NCBI RefSeq assembly: GCF_008831285.2
Contig: NC_045147.1
Coordinates: forward strand, 20,092,581 to 20,156,580
DNA from: Nymphaea colorata
Lineage: Eukaryota > Streptophyta > Magnoliopsida > Nymphaeales > Nymphaeaceae
Direction: 5' to 3'
DNA length: 64,000 bases
A model generated the notes under the pieces. That model saw nothing but the letters and a program-made list of their open reading frames with translations, did not search any database and was not told the origin of the DNA. Below are positions 24,196 to 37,600 of this stretch, in pieces; within the stretch, counting starts at the first letter, position 1, and each line of letters begins with the position of its first letter. Both the position numbers and the translations under genes were made by a program.

Positions 24196-27100
24196 TTAGT
24201 AAGGTCGAGAACGCTGCCCGCCATGACCATGCCTATCAGGCCCTCCAGCACCACCATCTCTATAATTATCCCTGCGTCGATCACCACCACCATAGCCACC
24301 ACCTCTACCCCTGTTGAGACAGATGAAATGAAAATCCTTACACTTGTTTACCTGATTAAGAAAAACTCTTAACCAGCTAAAGGTTGGAGACGAGCTAGAG
24401 ATTACCTCGACAAGAATGTGAAAGAGAACAGGGGAATTAAAATGGCATCAAAAATATCCAGGAAAGCCAGCGAGCAGCTTAGTGGACTACCCATTCGACA
24501 ACAGAATCAAACGAGTAGGGGACAACAATTTATCGAACCATTAAGTCATAATCAAAGGACGCTTGGGCACCTCTTTAGATCATCAAATTACATATCCAGT
24601 TGACCGATCACCAGACGTGATATTTAGGAAGCATATACACTTTTCATCACAAACAGTAACAATATCTACTCTCCTATGGACAAGTCAAACCTGCCCTAAG
24701 AAGGGCTAAAAACATAAACCAATAAAACTGACTCTATAGCAATATGCAGTTACATTTGCATATTCGCTGGACCTCTTAAGGTTAACAAATGTTCTCCCAT
24801 TAACATGTTTATGAATTCCAAAAGATGGGCACATTGAAGGAAATACAGCTCAATCTGAACACTATATCAACAAGTATAAACAAATCAAATCTGAATCAAC
24901 TAGTAAAGGTTAAAAGCATCAAAACTGTACCAAGTTCTAACTGAATTCAGTATAGCTATCAGAATTCTCAAGTCTGAACTCTTCACCATCATCTTACCCA
25001 AACAGGTCTTAGTACAGCTATCAAAATTCTTATTTTGTATTTATATGGATACTCTGCAATGACTACGCACTAAAGGTAACACCTTGCATCACAATGCCCA
25101 CAATAAAAATCATATCAATTCCTGAACTGTTTCATACAGTCAGCTGATTTTTATCCTTGAAATTACTATTTCGACAGTATGATCACATGTTCCAAAAAAA
25201 ACTAAACGAACCATGCGGGTCTTAAATCGTAGTAATAGTATTTTTGGGTGGCTAGAACCTTTAATTTGACAAGCAATTTACCATAGCTACCTCATTTGAC
25301 AGAACATTATCGTCCTAACATTAAAAAAAAAAAACAAACAAAAAAAGGAATACCTGCACTTGATCAACATGAAAAATTAACAAGAGACACCACGTTTATG
25401 ATCGTTTTTGTAAGTTGATTCTTGTTCCATATTTTCTAGGTTATTTGATCAACATCACATGTTCACGTTTCTTCAATCTCTTTGTGATTTTGATTATTTA
25501 TGAATTATGACATACTTCTAAAGATATTCCTTCTAAATTATATTTGTGAATATCTGACGTATTTGCAACTTTTATTAGTAAAAGAAAGCATGTTTGAACC
25601 ATGTTTTAAACAACACATGGTCTAGTTTACAAATCATATCATACAAAGCACGTCTATACCATGGATGTATATCTGACATGTCCTGCAACTGTAGAGAACA
25701 AAGACTATGATATTTCCTTCAAATTTTTTGTGTTCTTAAAAATTTTTATCCCCATTCCCTGACCCAAGCCCCTTGCTTTACTGAAAAAAATACAGCAAAT
25801 TGACTTCTAACTTATAATTAAGAACAGCAAACTGTCCAAGTATTGAAAGAAATATTTTGACAGTGCAGAAATTGCGGTATTGTACATCATGTAATGAACC
25901 TTATTAACAAGTCTATATAGCATCTCCTCTTGGCATGACCTTGGACTGGTTTTAATTTCCTAAGCGTCAGGCTTGAAAGGGGAGTACACGACCATTATAT
26001 AGGCACAGAAGGGAGTCTTAGCAGTATTCAGTGACAAGGAATTTAGTATGCCTCCCTTTGATTGCATATCAAGAGCATCAACAGCATCGAGGGAGATCCT
26101 TGTGATTGCTGTACATTATTCAGCAGGCATTTCGAATAAAGAAATTCTCTAAAGCTAGAATAAGATGCTACAATAGCACACTTGTAGCCGTCGTAGAACC
26201 ATGATCTAGCTCACACAAACTGGGAGTACCGACTAAATACTAGGTACCCTACAACCTGCATAAGCAGAACATAAGCCAAGGGCCCATAATAACGACCAAC
26301 ATAAACTAGTCTCACAGAAAGTGTGTCTCAATTGAAAAAAAAAACACGAAAAAAATGTAAAAACAAGTCAGCCATAAAGAAAGGGAAAAGGCAATTTTTA
26401 TAAACAAAGCACCAAAATGAAAAAAAATGCAAAAAAAAACATGTCATATCCATTATTTATTCATTTTTTGCATTTGTTGCGCGTTTTTCACATTTTTCAG
26501 TTACCAGAATTTTAGTTTCACATTTTTCATATTTTATTTTTAGTTGTTTAACTTCTCCAAAAAAATTGATGAGACTTTTCCAAGAAAAACAACTTTGCCA
26601 CATATTACCCGAGAAAAAACCTCGCTATTTTATACTCAAAATCCAAAAACAATATTTGTGACAATGTCATTAAGTCCAGCTATTTAAAATCGTCTCCCTT
26701 TAGCCTCTTACAGAATCTAGACCCCAAAATAAAAAAAATAAAATAAAATAATAAAAAAAACTCAAAGAAAGAAACAATGAAGATTTTCTTAGAATCTACC
26801 AAGCAACAGTTTGCGCATGACATAATGGTGCAGGAAATCCATGCATGCACAAAGAAGCCATAATAACACGTACCCATGACCATAAGCAGGTGGAGCCCTT
26901 GGTGCAGACTTCTCTGCCATTGCAACATTGATTCTGTAGCCCCTCATCTCATAATCTGAAAAAATATGCGTCCGTAAGCAAATCTATCTACAAAACAAAC
27001 AAAACTTGCAGAAGGCATTGTTTGCAAGTACTCACTGTTGTAGAAGCCACCAGCAGAATGGGCTGCAGAAGGATCCTCATAAGAGAGGACCGCATCCCCT

Positions 27101-29935
27101 TTGCTGTTGCCATATTCATCAGTGTAGATCTTGATGTTCCAAGGCCATTGATCTTTATACCCACGTTTCTGTTTTATTCTTCCAACCTATATAGTGCACG
27201 AAACAAAAAGTAGTCAGCTCCATCAATTCAGGCCAAAATATTGAGGAGGAAAAAATGAAGAACAAACCTAAACTATGAGATAGGAAATATAAAGTGAGCA
27301 ACAATCAGATGGCATGACTTTTACCACTACATGCAGTAAATAGTAATATTAATATCAGCAACTCGTTTTCAATAACATGAGAACAACACAAGCAGAAATG
27401 CAGATAAACATGAGCATAGCATTAATCAGATAAAATAAACAAGTATTTGCAGACAAACCAGAAATAGATCAATTGCAATTCAACCTCGAGCCATTCAATA
27501 TAGCACTGAAACGAACTAGAAGTGCACCAGGAATACCATTTTCAAGAAAAGCAAAGGGTTTCACCTTTTACCAAAAATCCACCAAAAATGCAAATCTTAA
27601 GTTCAAAATATACAAGAAATCCAAATGACTCAATTTTTATCTATCCAAGATTTAGAAGTCATAACCTTTCTCAAGCGATTTAACATAAGGAAATTAAACC
27701 TACAGCAATCCAAAATTAAAGATGCTTGACAAACATTGATGAATTTGTGATAATCTTCCCACCACTGGAGAAATTTTTTTGCACGCAGCAGCACAGCAAT
27801 CAGGCAAATGGCATCAACATGAGTGCAAATGGTATCGACAAGACTAAATAATTGATGACATGGACGCAACCAAAAAATATGCAGACAGACAAACAATAAA
27901 AATAACAAAAACCAAAGTTAAGAGATAATCAAAGACGATCCAGTGAATGCAACTATTCAAAAAGAATGGCATCAACCCTGCCAGATGCATCTAGTTAAAA
28001 AAATAGTTCAAATAGGACCTTGTCATACTTTAACAACGAGATAAATAATGTAACAATTTAGGTCTTTTTTATATATCTGGAGGAATCCAACAGCATTTTA
28101 AGGATTCCATGACAAATAGAAATATGCGAGAGCAGTATGAATTTAGGCCATTTAGGCAAGAGAATCATGTGGACTTGTGGATATAAATTCCAGAAAGCAA
28201 ACAAAAGCATTAATAACATAAAATAATCGGTCTATTGTATTCAACTAATCCATTTTAGCTAATGAAAAGAAAGGCAGTCAGCATTTCAATAATATCCAAC
28301 TCTCCTGAACAAATCTGATGTTCAAAAATGAATATCTGACCCCGAAGAAAGGGACCGGGAGCTCAAGGAATGAATTCTAGTGACGTCTAATTCTCGTGAA
28401 CAATTAAGATACCAAAAGTCAATTATTGCAACCAGAAAACTAAGCATTTCGAAGAATGAGAGATGGCTACAGAGAAAGCTACCTGTCCAATCCCCCAAAA
28501 AGCTCTCTTAGTTCATCCGACGTTACATCTGGAGGTAAGTTTGAAATATATATCCGAGAGTTATCGCAAGTATCACCGCAATTTTCATCGCACTGCTTCA
28601 CCTTTGCAGCCGCAGGTGGATCGGCTGGTGCACCATAGCTTCCACCAGAGTTCCGTGAATCATCACGACCAGGAACTGGCCTTGGCGCACCATAGCCGCC
28701 GCCTACTTTGTCTTGGCCATAACCATCATATCCAGATGCGGGCGGCTCTCCTCTGCCAAAATTCCCACCAGGTGGACCGCCATAGCTATTTGGTGCTGGA
28801 TACGGATTCAATGAGGCACCATACCCTCCAGGAGGAGGAATAGTAGCTCCATAACTCGGTGGAGCGGGAGCGCCATAAGAGGGAGGGCCAGCCGGAGGAG
28901 GAGGATAGTTTCCTCCTCCAGCACCACCGCTCCCATCACTTCCGTAAGAAGGTGGTGCAGGTGGTTGAACTTGACCGTACGACCCATCATCCCTGTCATA
29001 TCCACTATAAGAATCGCCTCTTCCGCCACTACCATAGGTACCGCCAGCACCGCCACCACTGCCGTAGTTACCGCCAGCACCGCCACCACTGCCGTAGTTA
29101 CCGCCAGAACCGCCGCCGCTGCCATAGTTGCCTCCCCCTCCTCCACCGGCACCATAGTTACCGCCACCGCCACCGCCATAACCACCACCACCGCGACCTC
29201 CGCCACCGCCGCGACCACCGCGATTCCCACTGTAACCACCACCACCTCCACTTCCTCCCCGATTATACCCCCCACCAGCGCCACCGCGATCACCAGATCC
29301 ACCAGGGGAGGGTGCGCCACATTTATTACACTCAGTTCTCCTGGCAAAATTCAGATTTCCACACCTACAACAATTCCCCCAAATTTTTGTTAGAAACGAA
29401 ACCAGCAAAATCGTGAAACTATGCATCTATCAGTGAAGAGATAGAGAGAGAGAGAGAAAGGAACCCTGGATTAGGGCAACGCCAATCGCCATCTCGGCCA
29501 GAGCCGCCGCCTCTTCCTCCTCTGAAACCTCCGCCGCCGCGGCCTCCGCCACCGCGATCAAACCCCCCACCACCGCTTCCACCACGATCAAACCCTCCTC
29601 CGCCTCCGCCTCCGCCTCCGCCATTACGGTTATACCCACCACCGCCCCCGCCCCCGCCTCCACCACCGTATCCTCCACCACCTGCATATCAGAGCCATAA
29701 CCTCCGGTTAGAGACAACAAACGAGTGACATAAAGAGCAGCCGATAACGACTCCAACAAACAAATCTTGAAAAGAAATTAAAAAAACCCTAGCTAGACCC
29801 AGTACCACGTTGCTGCTGATAACCACCGCCATATCCGCCACCGCCGTCGCCGCCACCACCACCGCCATAGCCACCACCGCGGCCCCTCGGGGGCGCGGAT
29901 TGATCTCCGCCTCCTGAACCATACATTTCAGCCAT
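24196..29935 (-). CDS. TAF15B: TAF15b-like RNA-binding protein (RGG repeats, RanBP2 zinc finger, RRM), with an apparent frameshift
   Basis: Six exons: 29935-29806, 29681-29465, 29364-28483, 27186-27036, 26955-26874 and 24310-24196 (stop), about 526 codons. The order is: Gly/Tyr/Arg-rich N-terminus; one RanBP2-type zinc finger, DWRCPNPGCGNLNFARR then TECNKC, split by intron 2; a long GGxYG low-complexity region; an RRM with RNP2 RIYISNL at the end of exon 3 and RNP1-like KGDAVLSYE in exon 4; then RGGGYGGGD and a basic tail. This is the FUS/EWS/TAF15 family; plant TAF15/TAF15b are nuclear RNA-binding proteins linked to TFIID and to RNA-directed gene control. All junctions agree in phase except exon 3 to exon 4: exon 3 is one base short. 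It reads ELFGGL then AC-AG where the family has ELFGGIGQ, caused by five instead of six G (plus-strand C run 28492-28496). This may be an assembly error or a real frameshift. Confidence 0.9.
24311..26873 (-). other. Intron 5 of the TAF15b-like gene
   Basis: A 2.56-kb AT-rich intron with no ORF I recognise. An A-rich block at 26330-26440 faces a T-rich block at 26460-26550 containing inverted AAAAATGTAAAAA-like and CACATTTTTCA words, so this part may fold back. I could not define element ends. Confidence 0.7.
27187..28482 (-). other. Intron 3 of the TAF15b-like gene
   Basis: A 1.3-kb intron that interrupts the RRM. The donor GTAGCT follows CAG at 28483, and the acceptor ATATAG precedes GTTGGAAGA. 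It is AT-rich and otherwise unremarkable. Confidence 0.75.
29041..29130. repeat. 30-bp coding minisatellite in TAF15b exon 3
   Basis: Two identical 30-mers at 29041-29070 and 29071-29100, followed by a diverged third copy, encode the peptide unit GGNYGSGGGA. The repeat length is a multiple of three, so copy-number change keeps the frame. Confidence 0.9.
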
Positions 29936-31602
29936 GCCTCTCCCTCTCTTTTCCCTCTCACTCAACTCTCCTGTTTCTCCGCACAGCGATGCCTAAATAC
30001 CAAGGCTGCGACTGCGAATAAGCGATGAAGCAGAGCACGATAGAAATCGGAACACAATGACTCGGGTAAGGCGGTGGAATTGGTCCAAAAAATCCTAGGG
30101 CTGACGCGGGAAAGCGGGTCCCACTGTTAGATCGGGCAGTCCATATCCAAATGATCCTCTAGATAGAACCATCTGCGCTGTGCATTCGGTTCTACTGTTC
30201 GTTCCGGCAATAGAAACAATAATACATGCTTTATGAATGTGAACATAAACAAGTCAATCTTCTTATTATCAAACATTTGTTATAAACAAAATTAAGTTTT
30301 TTCTCTCTAGATAGTTGGGAATTAGCGCATCTTTGTAGACAACTCGGATACCTCATAAATTGGACTTTTCAACTTAAAAGTTAAGTCAAACTATAAGTTC
30401 AAATTAAAAGTTTAAGCCAAACTATGTAATTAGGAGAATGAAGATTTTTTTTTATGATAATGCGCATTGTCTTATCAATAAATTAATATGATAACCTTTT
30501 GCCATGTCTATTTTCACAAATAGAGCTAGCATTCTATTATATGTTCAATTCATCTTTCGTTTTTTAGCACTTGATCATCTCATTATTCTTTTTGCCGTGA
30601 CATCCTCCAAAATTGACATAGTTTTTCTTATGAAGGAAGCGTGAATGGAATAACCTACAAATATATTTTTTTTCTTTTGTAATGTGCAAAACTAAGGCTA
30701 GAAACAATTTATATGCTAAGAGAAACACATTCAGCGTCCAACTCTCAACCTCCTCAATTTTGAATGCCTTAGGTTGACAAGAACAAAGCAATGCTGAAAA
30801 AACTTTAATTTGGCTAACAATTACTTCAAATATAAGATTCAAACAATTGATTTACAACAAATGTATGGGATATTTTATACGAATTAATTAACTTGTAAAT
30901 TCATGGTATTTGAATATTTCGAGCCACACAACTCAAAGTAAGGCCCCTTTTTAATCCAACAAAAGATGTACGAATTTGAGGCAGCTTGCATGCCCTGAAA
31001 TCCAAAAATTATTAATGCCTAGGCTTTACATAGCTATCAATTTAAAGACTAGGGCAATCAGATTCTCCCAATAAACTTGCTGCAAATATTTGCTTAAATT
31101 CAAATTCGAATGTGATCGGATTTCATTTTGCAATCGAAATTGTATCCGATTCATTAACTGGGTATCAAATTTTTTTTAGTATTGTTTTTTTTTTTGTTTT
31201 TAAATGGCTGGTCGAATGTCGGATCTAACGAGTTACCGTAATCCCCACCAAGAGGAGGGGTTTTTTAATAGCTTTCAACAATCAAGGGCCGATCTCCAAG
31301 TAGCCGTTTTCCGGAATGTCGGGGTGCAGCAGTCTGTCCTTGTTGTTGACATGATGTTGTTGGTCTGTTTCGAACGCGGGTCAGGTCACGAGTACCGATA
31401 TGAGTTGATTGGATCGCGCATCAGGTCGGTCTTAGGCTGATGTTCTTGTGTCAGCTTCGATTCGAGTCATCCGGCGATCTTCCGTCGCATGCAAGTTTTC
31501 TCAGAAAAGAAAAGGAGGACGGTTTAGGCGAAAGGCGCGGGAACGCTCACATAGATACCGCGCATTAGCACCGTCGTGGGGAGGTTTCCTCTGTTGGAAA
31601 GG
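29936..31602. promoter_or_regulatory. Divergent intergenic region between TAF15b (-) and MINPP (+)
   Basis: This 1.67-kb region carries the upstream sequences of both genes in head-to-head arrangement. The TAF15b leader is probably 29936-30070. The MINPP leader is GC-richer DNA from about 31200 to 31602. The middle is AT-rich with no ORF of note. I did not identify a convincing TATA box by eye. Confidence 0.5.
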
Positions 31603-34600
31603 ATGGGTTGCTGCCACCGTTACACCATTCTCCATCGCGCTCTGCTCTTTCTTTCTCTATGTTCAATCGCATCTATAACGATCACCACCGATGCCTTTGA
31701 CGTTCGCCACCACCTCTCCACCGTTACCAGGTCTGTTGCATGTTTATTTTTTTCTCCGATCTCTTTCTTTGTTGGCTTATTATCTGCCTGCATTGTTGGG
31801 GACAAGTGAACCCTCATTTTTTAGTCTTGAAGTTGGTCTCCATTTTTTTATCGTTGGTGGTCGCGGGAAAAGAATCCTCCATTATTTTGTTGACGTCGTC
31901 CTTTCCTGGTGGTGGAATAATCTGTTGAGATCTTTTTCCAATAAAGAAAACGTTGAGATCTCTTTCCGACAACAAAACATACATGGTTGCATGTTAAAGA
32001 AAATTGAAGCATTTGATTAATATTTTCGTTTTTTGATGTTCAAGTTTGGTGTCAAGCGTCGATATACGCAGCAATCACGTTGTTACGTTTCTTTCCAATC
32101 ATTCATGCAGTCATCGTCTTTCTTATTTCTTTCTCAAGATTTTTTTGCTGATACATAAAACTGGTTCGGGCGATGATTATAGATCATTTACTTATGGATC
32201 TTTTTGTTTCTCGGCATCTGAGGTTTGTTCATGACAGGTGAAAGAACAATGTGATTGTTAGATTTTTTTCGTTCGTTTGCTGGTGATTGAAAATTTCAGT
32301 TATGTTAAAAAAAATAATGCGCTCGATTGTTTGTGCATTTTTCTACGAGCTTGTTGTTTCATTCGTAAGTGGGGCTTGTCATTCACACGTGAAACTGTGA
32401 AAATCCATTTTGTTTATCGGCTATCACGTTCTTTGCAGTGTGGATGGTTCTTGATGACTGCGGTTGCAATTGAACCGTAGAACCATTGATAATTTAATTG
32501 AAAGGATTGCCTCTTCTCCGTGAATTTGGTTTGACCAATGCATGTGTTCATCACTAGGTACGATGTTTCAAAGGAGATCTCAGCTGGCGATGCCCATATT
32601 TCTATTGATCCTCCAAACAAATGCAGCGTAATTCACTTGAACTTAGTGGTATGACCCGACTTCTTGTCTCCGATAAGTTCCTTTAAAGCATTGCCCATAT
32701 TTCGTCAATCAATGTTGTAAGGAGAAAGAGATTTTTGTTGGTGATACTGTTCAACATCAATTGGTTAAATCCAAAGTTAGGAAGCTGGCTTATCCAGTAC
32801 TCCTCCTTCAGGCTGACAAATCATGAACTATGTTCAATTTCATCATCTACTTCATAATACTTTTTCCATTTCTCATATGATTCTTCATAACAACATTGAG
32901 CAATTGAATGCCTTTTTTTTTTTTGCAGTTACGAGGTTATTGGGAGTAGTGTAGTCCATGGGTGGAGCTAAGGGTTTTTTTTTCTCTCTCTCTCTCTAGG
33001 GGGGCACTATATAATTTTAAAATTTTTTCAGGGGCGAAACTAAAATGTTTGAAAATGTCAAGCTGTTGCTCTGTAAAAGCAGTGGTACTACAGGCAGATA
33101 TTTACAAAAAATGCTTATTTTTACTCTGACCTGAAGTCTTTAATGTCATTCATGCTATTGAGCTTTTAGCCAGATTATTTTCTTCCATAGAAAATATATT
33201 GCAAGCTGTTAGCAGCAAGCTACAAAAAATCAGTAGCATCCAGTAAGACACTTCTTATTTTAATAGCTTTTATGCATGCTATCGAGTTTGTTTTATATGT
33301 AGATGATGATTTGATTGGTGGGTATTGCTTCTGCTGTTGAGGGTTGTAGTTGATGCTTCAAGATTTAACAAACCCTTATGATTTTACATTCTATACTGTG
33401 GCTGGAGATATTTAATTTCTTTAGAATGATGAGAGAATGATATGTATCACAGCTAAGACGTAATGTAGGTCTTAACTCTTAATTATATGGATGTGTCATA
33501 TTTGTGGTGTGTTCATCTTTTCCATCTTTTGAACTTCTACGCATGGCATGACTAGTTGACATTCTTCTTGTATCTTGCTTTTTCTTCTTATTTTTTTTCT
33601 CGCAAAGGTAACTGCACTCAACTTCTGATATTGTAGAAGTGATGCTTCATAACCTGTTCATTTTGAAATGTTCAAAGGTGAAATTTTTAAATTTACCTTG
33701 TTGCTAATTTTTGTTGGTCATTGGTATGGAACCTTTATGAGATTGTTTGGGCTAAAAGGAGTTGTGCCAGTATTGTTACCATTTCAGGTCAACTTCTGAT
33801 ATTGTAGAAGTGATGCTTCATAACCTGTTCATTTTGAAATGTTCAAAGGTGAATTTTTTAAATTTACCTTGTTGCTAATTTTTGTTGGTCATTGGTATGG
33901 AACCTTTATGAGATTGTTTGGGCTAAAAGGAGTTGTGCCAGTATTGTTACCATTTCAGTGATTTGTATGGAATATTGCAGTTTGAACTTAAGAAAAAGGA
34001 AGGAAGAGGAGATCCTCATGATAACTTTGAAATATACTCTGAAATGGTCTTGCTCCTGGACGTATATTCTTCAAGCATGTGGATTAATTTGGATTAATTT
34101 ACCTCTATCTTACTGTATTTGTTCATATTCATAATGCTCCTTCTTTTGTTTAGCATATGCAAGTATAATACATTCATGGTTTGGATCCTGTCCAGGCAAG
34201 ACATGGTACACGAGCTCCAACCAAGAAGCGCATAAGGGAACTGGATAGATTGGCCATTCGCTTGAATTCTCTTGTTAGTCATGTGGAAGTTGAAGCTCAT
34301 GGAATCATCACTTCTCCCGAAAAGTATCCAGCTTGGCTATCAAGCTGGCAATCTCCATGGAAGGGAAGAGATAAAGGTGGTGAATTGATAACCCTAGGGG
34401 AGGAGGAACTATATCTGCTTGGGAATAGAATCCGCGAAAGATTTCCAGAACTGTTTAATGTAGAATATCATCCAGATATTTTCCCAATTAAAGCTACCCA
34501 GGTAATGACCTCTTATGCTGATATAATGTTAGTTCATTTTTATTTATTCATTTTGAGGTGATATTGGCATCAAACCACACATTTAGGTAGTTAGTGATCT

Positions 34601-37600
34601 CAAGCTAAGACGGAATATCGATAAAATATGATCTTTGTTGCAGAAGATGGCATGGGGTGCCATTTCTCTCAAAAAATCAAATATTCAAATTTACTTCAGC
34701 AAGTAGTCTAGTGAATATTGTTGTTCTTCATATTTAATGACCAACTGGCTGGCTACCTGATAATAATGAGTCACAAGCCTAGAAAATGGTAAAACAGTCA
34801 GAATATCTTTATCCACAAAATTTGCTACTACATTAAGCTTACTATGCACCCTTTGTTTTGCTTAAATAGGAACATGGCATAAAGGAATCCTGTGATTTTT
34901 ATTCCATTCTAGTTATACATGTTAGATCATGTCCCTGCCCATAGAGATGGGGGTTTGGGGTCCACAACCAAGTCTGGCATCCTAATAAATCATCACCCTT
35001 GTGACCTTCCTAAAATATGCACTATCGTTTGTGCTGTGTTTGTATACTCCCATAGGTCTGTTTCTTGATGTTGGTTATTTTGCACTCATTTAATGGTTGA
35101 TGGCTGAAGGCTACATGTCATATTTGTCAAGTTGGATCTGTGGTTGACAAATCAAATACCTTTTAGTACTCCTAGAACAAATAGTTTGGTACTGACACTA
35201 GATGTACATATTAGCTTGTGTATGTCTTTGTTTCATAACTTTTATGTTTCATGTGCGGATTGTGGTACAACTGCTCATGTTTGTGGATGTGTTTCCTTGC
35301 GCTGCATCTTTATCATGAATGATGCTTTTCACTCAATCTGCAGGCATATTCATTTTTTGTGCATGACAAGCAATGTGTTTTAACTTTGAACTATTCCTTG
35401 AGTTGTCTTTGCTTTTGGTGAGATGTTTGTTTTACAGTTTAGTACCTGTAAAACGATCTTATTCACCAATGTGTTTCTTTTCATGCTCTGCAACTACTGG
35501 AGTTTAATTATTTAGTGATTTTTTGCAATTGTAACTCCTTCATAGGTTCCACGAGCCTCAGCTAGTGCAGTTGCATTTGGATTAGGGCTTTTTTCTGGAA
35601 AAGGTTCTCTTGGACATGGGCGTCATCGGGCCTTTTCTGTTGTCACAGAGAGTCGGGCTAGTGATATATGGCTTCGATTTTACGATACATGCCAAACCTA
35701 CAAGGTAAAAACCATATATTAATTCCCTATCGATTGATTCTTTTTAAAGTTGCTCATTTCAGTGTAAAAACATATAACACAACCAAATCTTCGAGTTTCA
35801 TGATGCCATTAACTGTAGCATTGTGGGCATTTCATGAACCATTTCCTTTCTGAGTGTCATGCATTTGAACCAACAGAAAGCAATTCATGTGTGTTTTATG
35901 GTTGGCAAGAAGAGTTGCTTATTAGTGGTTTTAAACATGCATGTGTAAGTATTTTATGGACATGTCTAGTGTTTCTACTTGCCTTTTCTTCCGAAAATTT
36001 TATGGGATAGTTATCCATCACGTCATGTGAAAATGTTTCCTTTGTCAGTGGCCTTTGTGCTCCTTTTTAGAGATGGGCGCTAGTATTTTGTTGTGGTCAG
36101 TATCCCACATGACAGCTTAATTTATAGTGCTCTGTTAATATATCATAACATACAGATTTCTAGAGACCTTAATTGTGCTCTCTCCCTCTCTATGTGTGTG
36201 TGTGCATTGGCAGGTAAGGGGCTGTGGTCCTGATTGCCATATCGATTGTTTCTGATTTCGACTACTAGATTTTGTCAAACTTTGAAAACTATAGCTTGGT
36301 AAAGTCTGATTAGGTCACACTCTGGTCTAGCTTGTCAGCAACCTGTTGACTGCCTTTATTGAAGACAATGCTTTATAGCAGGCAAGCCAACATCTATACA
36401 AAGCATCAAATGAAAGGGAAAAAGAGACAATAATTGGCAGTATTTGCTGGATATACATTCCGTTTCAGAAAAGAGACGATTGAGAGAATACAGTTATACA
36501 AATAATCAGTAGTTGTATAGATCCAGTTGTAGAAATAGTTAATGGTTGCACATGCACATACAGACAAGCTATTGAAGATTGTCACTTACAGTGCTTGCAA
36601 TTGACCCATTCACTAATCCGTTACACCGATTGGTACATTGAAAATGCAAAGACTGTGAATTTGAAGAATCAATGTCTTAGTGTCCTGGTCTTGCTTGTTG
36701 ATATATGTATGGAATGTGAAAATGGTTGATTGATTTGACTTAGGTTGATAGTCCTTATAGATCAGACATTTGCCTCTTCCTGATGTTGAAATGAGGTGGA
36801 AGTTGTTGGTGCATCTTTTTTTCTCATGTTCTTCTTCCAACTTCTAAGCAATAATGGTATATGCATTTTCATGTACAAAGTCAAATTTGTGTACCTTGTT
36901 TAGACTCGAGTCTATCGCAAACTTGATAGAAAACAAGGTCTCAGAATGATTGAGAACAAACTGGATGAGTTTTATGTTTGATTGATAGGAAAAAGCCAGT
37001 CTATAGGTTTACAACCAATTTGATGCTGCTGAAACAGTCCTGCTTAGGTAAGTGGGTTTTGATTGACTAACGAGGTCTAAAATGGTCAACGAACTATAAC
37101 TAAGGTAGCCATATAAGCAAACTGGCCAACCCAGGTTTGCAGTTGGATCACCCAAATGATGACAACCATTCTCTTTGGTGTCATGTTCATCCCTGGAGCA
37201 CAACCTGAGTGATGGTAGCTAAGTTTAAGACAAGCAAAACTTTGGTGTTTGTTTAGTAAAATGGGTTCCATGTTGCACAATTTTGTCTGTTTAACTGTGC
37301 TTATTATATTGCATAAAGGATTGTGCTTTTGTGAGTATTGATGAGCTCAGTGGATTGGACCTGTCAAACTTTGTGTGATATTGATCTTTCTTAGGTTGGT
37401 CAGACTTCAGAGAGCCAGTCTGGACTGCTCTGTGCTTTTCAAACTAGAACAAGTACATAGAGCAAATTTTTGTATTAGGTAAGTGCAATGCACCTATAGA
37501 AGTACAATAAATGCTACTCTTATGTGCACAAGTCTTTGAAAAAAAATGGTTTGGAATTTGGAAGCGACAGATTGAATTGTGAATGATACACCACTCTTTG

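Noticed and set aside
26320-26560. Fold-back element in TAF15b intron 5
   Set aside because: The A-rich and T-rich blocks are low complexity and could pair by chance. No clear termini or target duplication.
28808-29416. Several Val/Ala-, His/Arg- and Thr/Ala-rich ORFs over TAF15b exon 3
   Set aside because: These are alternative frames of a GGN-rich repeat. Only the Gly/Tyr frame links a zinc finger to an RRM.
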